A stretch of DNA of 8,134 nucleotides from Puniceicoccales bacterium. Lineage in GTDB: Bacteria > Verrucomicrobiota > Verrucomicrobiia > Opitutales > UBA953. The DNA is taken from the NCBI GenBank assembly GCA_031289285.1, contig JAITPT010000165.1, positions 1 to 8,134 of the forward strand, written 5' to 3'. The translations under genes were made by a program, and so were the position numbers. Positions 5,984 to 8,134 of this stretch are shown in pieces. The notes beneath the pieces are model-generated. The model saw nothing but the letters and a program-made list of their open reading frames with translations, made no database searches and was not told where the DNA came from. Position 1 is the stretch's first letter, and every line of letters begins with the position of its first letter.

Positions 5984-6126
5984 TGAGGGCAATAAATGAG
6001 CCAAATTTTAATTGCAGCGCAAGTTCATGATTTATAGCATGTTTGAGAAGCAGATACTTATTTCCCCTTCCCCCTCCCCCTCTTCTCCCACTCCCTCGCT
6101 CCGAATAATTTACCAGACTAAAGATT
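5984..6126. other. AT-rich segment and homopyrimidine tract
   Basis: No gene is visible. 5984-6060 is AT-rich. 6061-6089 is 29 nt of pure C and T, extending to about 6102 with only one A and one G. Such tracts can adopt triplex DNA when supercoiled. A run of ten C follows at 6130-6139. Confidence 0.5.
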
Positions 6127-6440
6127 TTGCCCCCCCCCCGCAAACACCCGCAGGATGCCTCGGCAAGCTGCGGGTCTGAGCTTATCTGTGCAGCGGCGTC
6201 GCCCGCCGCGCCCGTATCGCAGACGCGAAGTCTGCTTGGAACACAGCGAAGCAGACTTGGCAGCCCCGCAGGACGGAGCAGACTTGGTATGGCAGTCTGC
6301 GATACGGGCAGACTTGCCCCCCCGCAGGACAAAGCCGACTTGGCAGTCTGCAGTCTGCGGTTCGTGCGGCGCACGGCGCGGTTCACACGCCGCAGTCCAC
6401 ACGGTGCGGTTCACGCACTGCGGTTCGCGGGCGCGGCTTA
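6127..6440. repeat. GC-rich mosaic of nested direct and inverted repeats downstream of sucC
   Basis: Several repeat layers overlap. Inverted repeats are ACCCGCAG (6146-6153) with CTGCGGGT (6168-6175), CCCGTATCGCAGAC (6211-6224) with its perfect complement at 6295-6308, and AAGTCTGCTT (6228-6237) with AAGCAGACTT (6249-6258). Direct repeats are a unit starting CCCCGCAGGAC at 6264 and 6320, each followed by an A/G-rich stretch, GACTTGG and CAGTCTGC, and GCAGACTTG-type words at 6251, 6278 and 6308. Four copies of GCGGTTC follow at 6357, 6378, 6406 and 6420. Frames on either strand are low-complexity Arg/Ala/Gly-rich and not credible genes. The block starts 13 bp past the sucC stop codon. Confidence 0.75.
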
Positions 6441-6453
6441 CGTAAGGCGCGGC

Positions 6454-7644
6454 TTATGCGGCGAGCTTGACGATTTTTTGGGCGGCGTCGGCCATGCTGT
6501 CGCCAGAGACAAGCGAGGGGAGGTCGGCGGCGGCGGCATCAAGCGTTTTTTTGCCGTTGGCGGCGTTGTTGCCCTCCAAACGCACCACAAGCGGCAATTG
6601 CAGACCCGTCTCACGCACAGCGGCGACGATGCCCTGCGCAATCACATCACAATCCATGATGCCACCAAAAATGTTCACCAAAATCCCTTTCACATTTTTG
6701 TCGCTAAGGATGATTTTGAACGCCGCCGAGACCGCCTCCTTCGAGGCACCACCGCCGACATCAAGGAAGTTCGCAGGGTTGCCGCCAAAATGTTTGATGA
6801 TGTCCATCGTGGACATCGCAAGACCCGCACCGTTGACCAAACAGGCGATGCTGCCGTCAAGCGCGATGTAGTTGAGACCAAACTTGGACGCCTCGACCTC
6901 CTTGGGGTCTTCCTCGTTGAGGTCGCGCAGGGCGACGATTTCGGGGTGGCGAAAAAGCGCGTTGTCGTCGAAGCCCACCTTCGCGTCGAGCGCGATGAGA
7001 TGGTCGTCGTTCGTCGTGGCGAGCGGGTTGATTTCGACCATCGAACAGTCTTTTTCCCAAAACAGATTGTAGAGACCGGCGATGAGTTTACCGAATTGCT
7101 TGAGCAGGTCGCCCTTGAAACCGAGGGCAAACGCAAGCTGGCGTTTTTGGTAATCTTGCAGGCCGAGCGCGGGGTCAACGCGCACCTTGACGATTTTTTC
7201 CGGCGTGTTGGCAGCGACTTCCTCAATAGACATGCCGCCCTCCGTCGAGGCGACGATGACGGGCTGCGCCGTGGCGCGGTCGAGAAGAATGGCGAGGTAA
7301 TACTCCTTTTTGATGGCAGAGGCGGTGTCGAAATAGACCGTCTGCACCTTGCGGCCTGCGGGGCCAGTTTGCTTCGTGACGAGCGTGTTGCCGAGCATGG
7401 CTTCGGCGGCAGCGCGGGCGTCGGCCTTCGTTTTGGCGACCTTGACGCCACCTTGGTAACCGTTCGTGAAGGTGCCTTTCCCGCGACCGCCAGCGTGGAT
7501 TTGCGACTTCACGACGACGACTCCTTCGGGGAAGTTCGCGAGGGCGACGTCAAACTCGGCGGGGATTTTGGCGGGAAAACCTTTGGGTGTGGCAACGCCG
7601 TATTCGGCGAAGAGTTCTTTGGCTTGGTATTCGTGGATGTTCAT
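6454..7644 (-). CDS. sucC: Succinyl-CoA synthetase (succinate-CoA ligase), beta subunit
   Basis: This 396-residue beta subunit belongs to the cytoplasmic TCA-cycle enzyme that interconverts succinyl-CoA and succinate with formation of ATP or GTP. The start MNIHEYQAKELFAEYGV is the family's classical N-terminus and fixes the start at 7644, although the frame is open to 7899. Landmarks of the ATP-grasp domain are Lys46, AGGRGKGTF (51-59), STEGGMSIEEVA (133-144), Glu204 and Asn206 in MVEINPLA (202-209), and Asp220. The CoA-ligase part shows NGAGLAMSTMD (271-281), GGNPANFLDVGGGA (287-300), NIFGGIMDCD (324-333) and RLEGNNAANGK (355-365). Length is normal (E. coli SucC has 388 residues). The alpha subunit gene sucD, normally directly downstream, is absent: the stop codon is followed by repeat DNA. 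No Shine-Dalgarno sequence is visible. Nucleotide preference (ADP or GDP) cannot be told. Confidence 0.96.
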   Translation of the reverse strand: MNIHEYQAKELFAEYGVATPKGFPAKIPAEFDVALANFPEGVVVVKSQIHAGGRGKGTFTNGYQGGVKVAKTKADARAAAEAMLGNTLVTKQTGPAGRKVQTVYFDTASAIKKEYYLAILLDRATAQPVIVASTEGGMSIEEVAANTPEKIVKVRVDPALGLQDYQKRQLAFALGFKGDLLKQFGKLIAGLYNLFWEKDCSMVEINPLATTNDDHLIALDAKVGFDDNALFRHPEIVALRDLNEEDPKEVEASKFGLNYIALDGSIACLVNGAGLAMSTMDIIKHFGGNPANFLDVGGGASKEAVSAAFKIILSDKNVKGILVNIFGGIMDCDVIAQGIVAAVRETGLQLPLVVRLEGNNAANGKKTLDAAAADLPSLVSGDSMADAAQKIVKLAA

Positions 7645-7762
7645 TGCTTGGAAAACACGCCTGTCTATGCGAAACGGCGGCGCGGGCAACGGTGAAAAAA
7701 TCTTCTGCCGCGTCGAGGCAGAGGCAGGGCGGCGGGCGGCGGGGCAGCGGGCGGGAGAACAG
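7645..7762 (-). other. Region immediately upstream of sucC
   Basis: No gene is visible. The sequence is G+C-rich with GGC/GGGCG runs around 7715-7755. The frame of sucC stays open through it, but without family similarity before the Met at 7644. No clear promoter hexamers are visible on the minus strand. Confidence 0.4.
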
Positions 7763-7973
7763 GTTTTACCACAAAGGACACAAAGGTTTTCACAAGGGGC
7801 ACAAAGGAAGTGAAGGTTGGGCGTGGTGAATTGGGCGAGGATTGTGCGAGGGTTGGGTGTGAATTGGGCGAGGAAAGGCTGGGTATCGAGTGACTCCAAA
7901 AAACCCCGAACTCAAATTTTCAAAAAAAACTTTGTGTCCCTTGTGTCATCCTTTGTGCCCTTTGTGGTAAAAC
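7763..7973. repeat. Inverted repeat built of CACAAAGG words, 44-bp arms
   Basis: The left arm 7763-7806 and the right arm 7930-7973 are inverted copies matching at 39 of 44 positions. Both begin GTTTTACCACAAAGG and continue with further CACAAAGG and CACAAGG words. The 123-bp interior carries a direct repeat (separate entry). The arms could pair into a long stem or mark the ends of a small non-autonomous element. I recall ACAAAGGACACAAAGG-type intergenic repeats from several environmental phyla including Verrucomicrobiota, but cannot check that here. Confidence 0.8.
7827..7874. repeat. 15-bp direct repeat with 33-bp period inside the inverted repeat
   Basis: TGAATTGGGCGAGGA occurs at 7827-7841 and 7860-7874. 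The sequence between (TTGTGCGAGGGTTGGGTG) and the flanks are themselves rich in degenerate GGTTGGGCG and GGGCGAGG words. It therefore looks like a decayed tandem array inside the CACAAAGG element. Confidence 0.65.
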
Positions 7974-7984
7974 TTAGTCTTTCG

Positions 7985-8044
7985 CCCCCCCCCCCCCCAC
8001 CCACCCCCCCCCAACACCCCCCCCCCCCCCCCCCCGCCCCCCCC
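7985..8044. repeat. 60-bp nearly pure poly-C tract
   Basis: Runs of C14 (7985-7998), C9 (8004-8012), C19 (8017-8035) and C8 (8037-8044) are broken only by single A or G bases, short CCC or C words and one AA. On the minus strand, the coding strand of sucC, this is a G tract able to form G-quadruplexes, about 340 bp upstream of the start. Runs this long are also hard to sequence, so the exact lengths are doubtful. Confidence 0.7.
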
Positions 8045-8134
8045 ATGTTAACACGAAGAAATGTTTCACAAACTTAACAATAAGAGAAAGTTCTTCACTT
8101 CCATTTTCATTAAAAAAAATGGGGTCATTCTGAA
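8045..8134. other. AT-rich window end without a recognised gene
   Basis: Composition switches abruptly from pure C to AT-rich sequence. CCATTTT (8101-8107) and AAAATGG (8116-8122) can pair as a small stem-loop, with no T-run after it. No open frame of useful length or promoter is seen in this last piece. Confidence 0.4.

Noticed and set aside
6127..7695. 522-codon plus-strand open frame opposite sucC
   Set aside because: It is a shadow of the sucC codon pattern extended into the GC-rich repeat mosaic; composition is Arg/Val/Asp-rich with no recognisable domain.
7645..7899. N-terminal extension of SucC by 85 residues
   Set aside because: The extension is encoded by the CACAAAGG and GGGCGAGG repeats and lies before the classical MNIHEYQAKELF start.
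7817..8077. 86-codon plus-strand frame ending in polyproline
   Set aside because: The proline run is the poly-C tract and the rest is CACAAAGG repeat; no family resemblance.

Overview
The window is a moderately GC-rich bacterial chromosome segment. It carries six recognisable protein-coding genes separated by unusually repeat-rich intergenic DNA. The gene content (an exported PAF-acetylhydrolase-type GDSL esterase, an exported isochorismatase-ThuA fusion, a cysteine-less FmdB-like protein) and the CACAAAGG-type intergenic repeats suggest the PVC superphylum, most likely Verrucomicrobiota (Opitutales-like). This is inference from family knowledge; no marker gene fixes the taxonomy. No phage, plasmid, CRISPR, transposase or RNA gene was recognised.

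Layout: (1) 1-249 holds one hairpin repeat and the leader of the first gene. (2) 250-1140 (+) is an exported GDSL esterase. (3) 1141-1675 lies between convergent genes and is a stack of repeats: two hairpins with a GGGACAGACC core, a 174-bp imperfect palindrome, and a solo copy of a 33-bp motif that reappears at 5.6-6.0 kb. (4) 2467-3432 and 1676-2386 (both -) are an NAD-dependent D-2-hydroxyacid dehydrogenase followed by a TRIC/UPF0126 cation-channel protein. They could be co-transcribed, with a strong GC hairpin in the 80-bp gap. (5) 3593-3904 (+) is a small FmdB-like protein, divergent from the dehydrogenase and ending at a clear intrinsic terminator. (6) 3943-5586 (-) is the isochorismatase-ThuA fusion. 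(7) 5587-6453 is a gene-free stretch with a ~157-bp tandem repeat, a pyrimidine tract and a GC-rich mosaic of nested direct and inverted repeats. (8) 6454-7644 (-) is sucC, with no sucD beside it. (9) 7645-8134 holds a long CACAAAGG inverted repeat, a 33-bp-period direct repeat and a 60-bp nearly pure C tract.

The genes do not form one pathway. sucC is TCA-cycle housekeeping, the dehydrogenase is serine-type or 2-hydroxyacid metabolism, TRIC is membrane ion flux, and the two exported enzymes fit a polymer- or metabolite-scavenging lifestyle. None of the six start codons has a visible Shine-Dalgarno sequence. I see no convincing new multi-gene system. The most unusual content is the family of structured intergenic repeats, especially the 157-bp tandem unit that shares its boundary motif with a distant solo copy, and the 174-bp palindrome.
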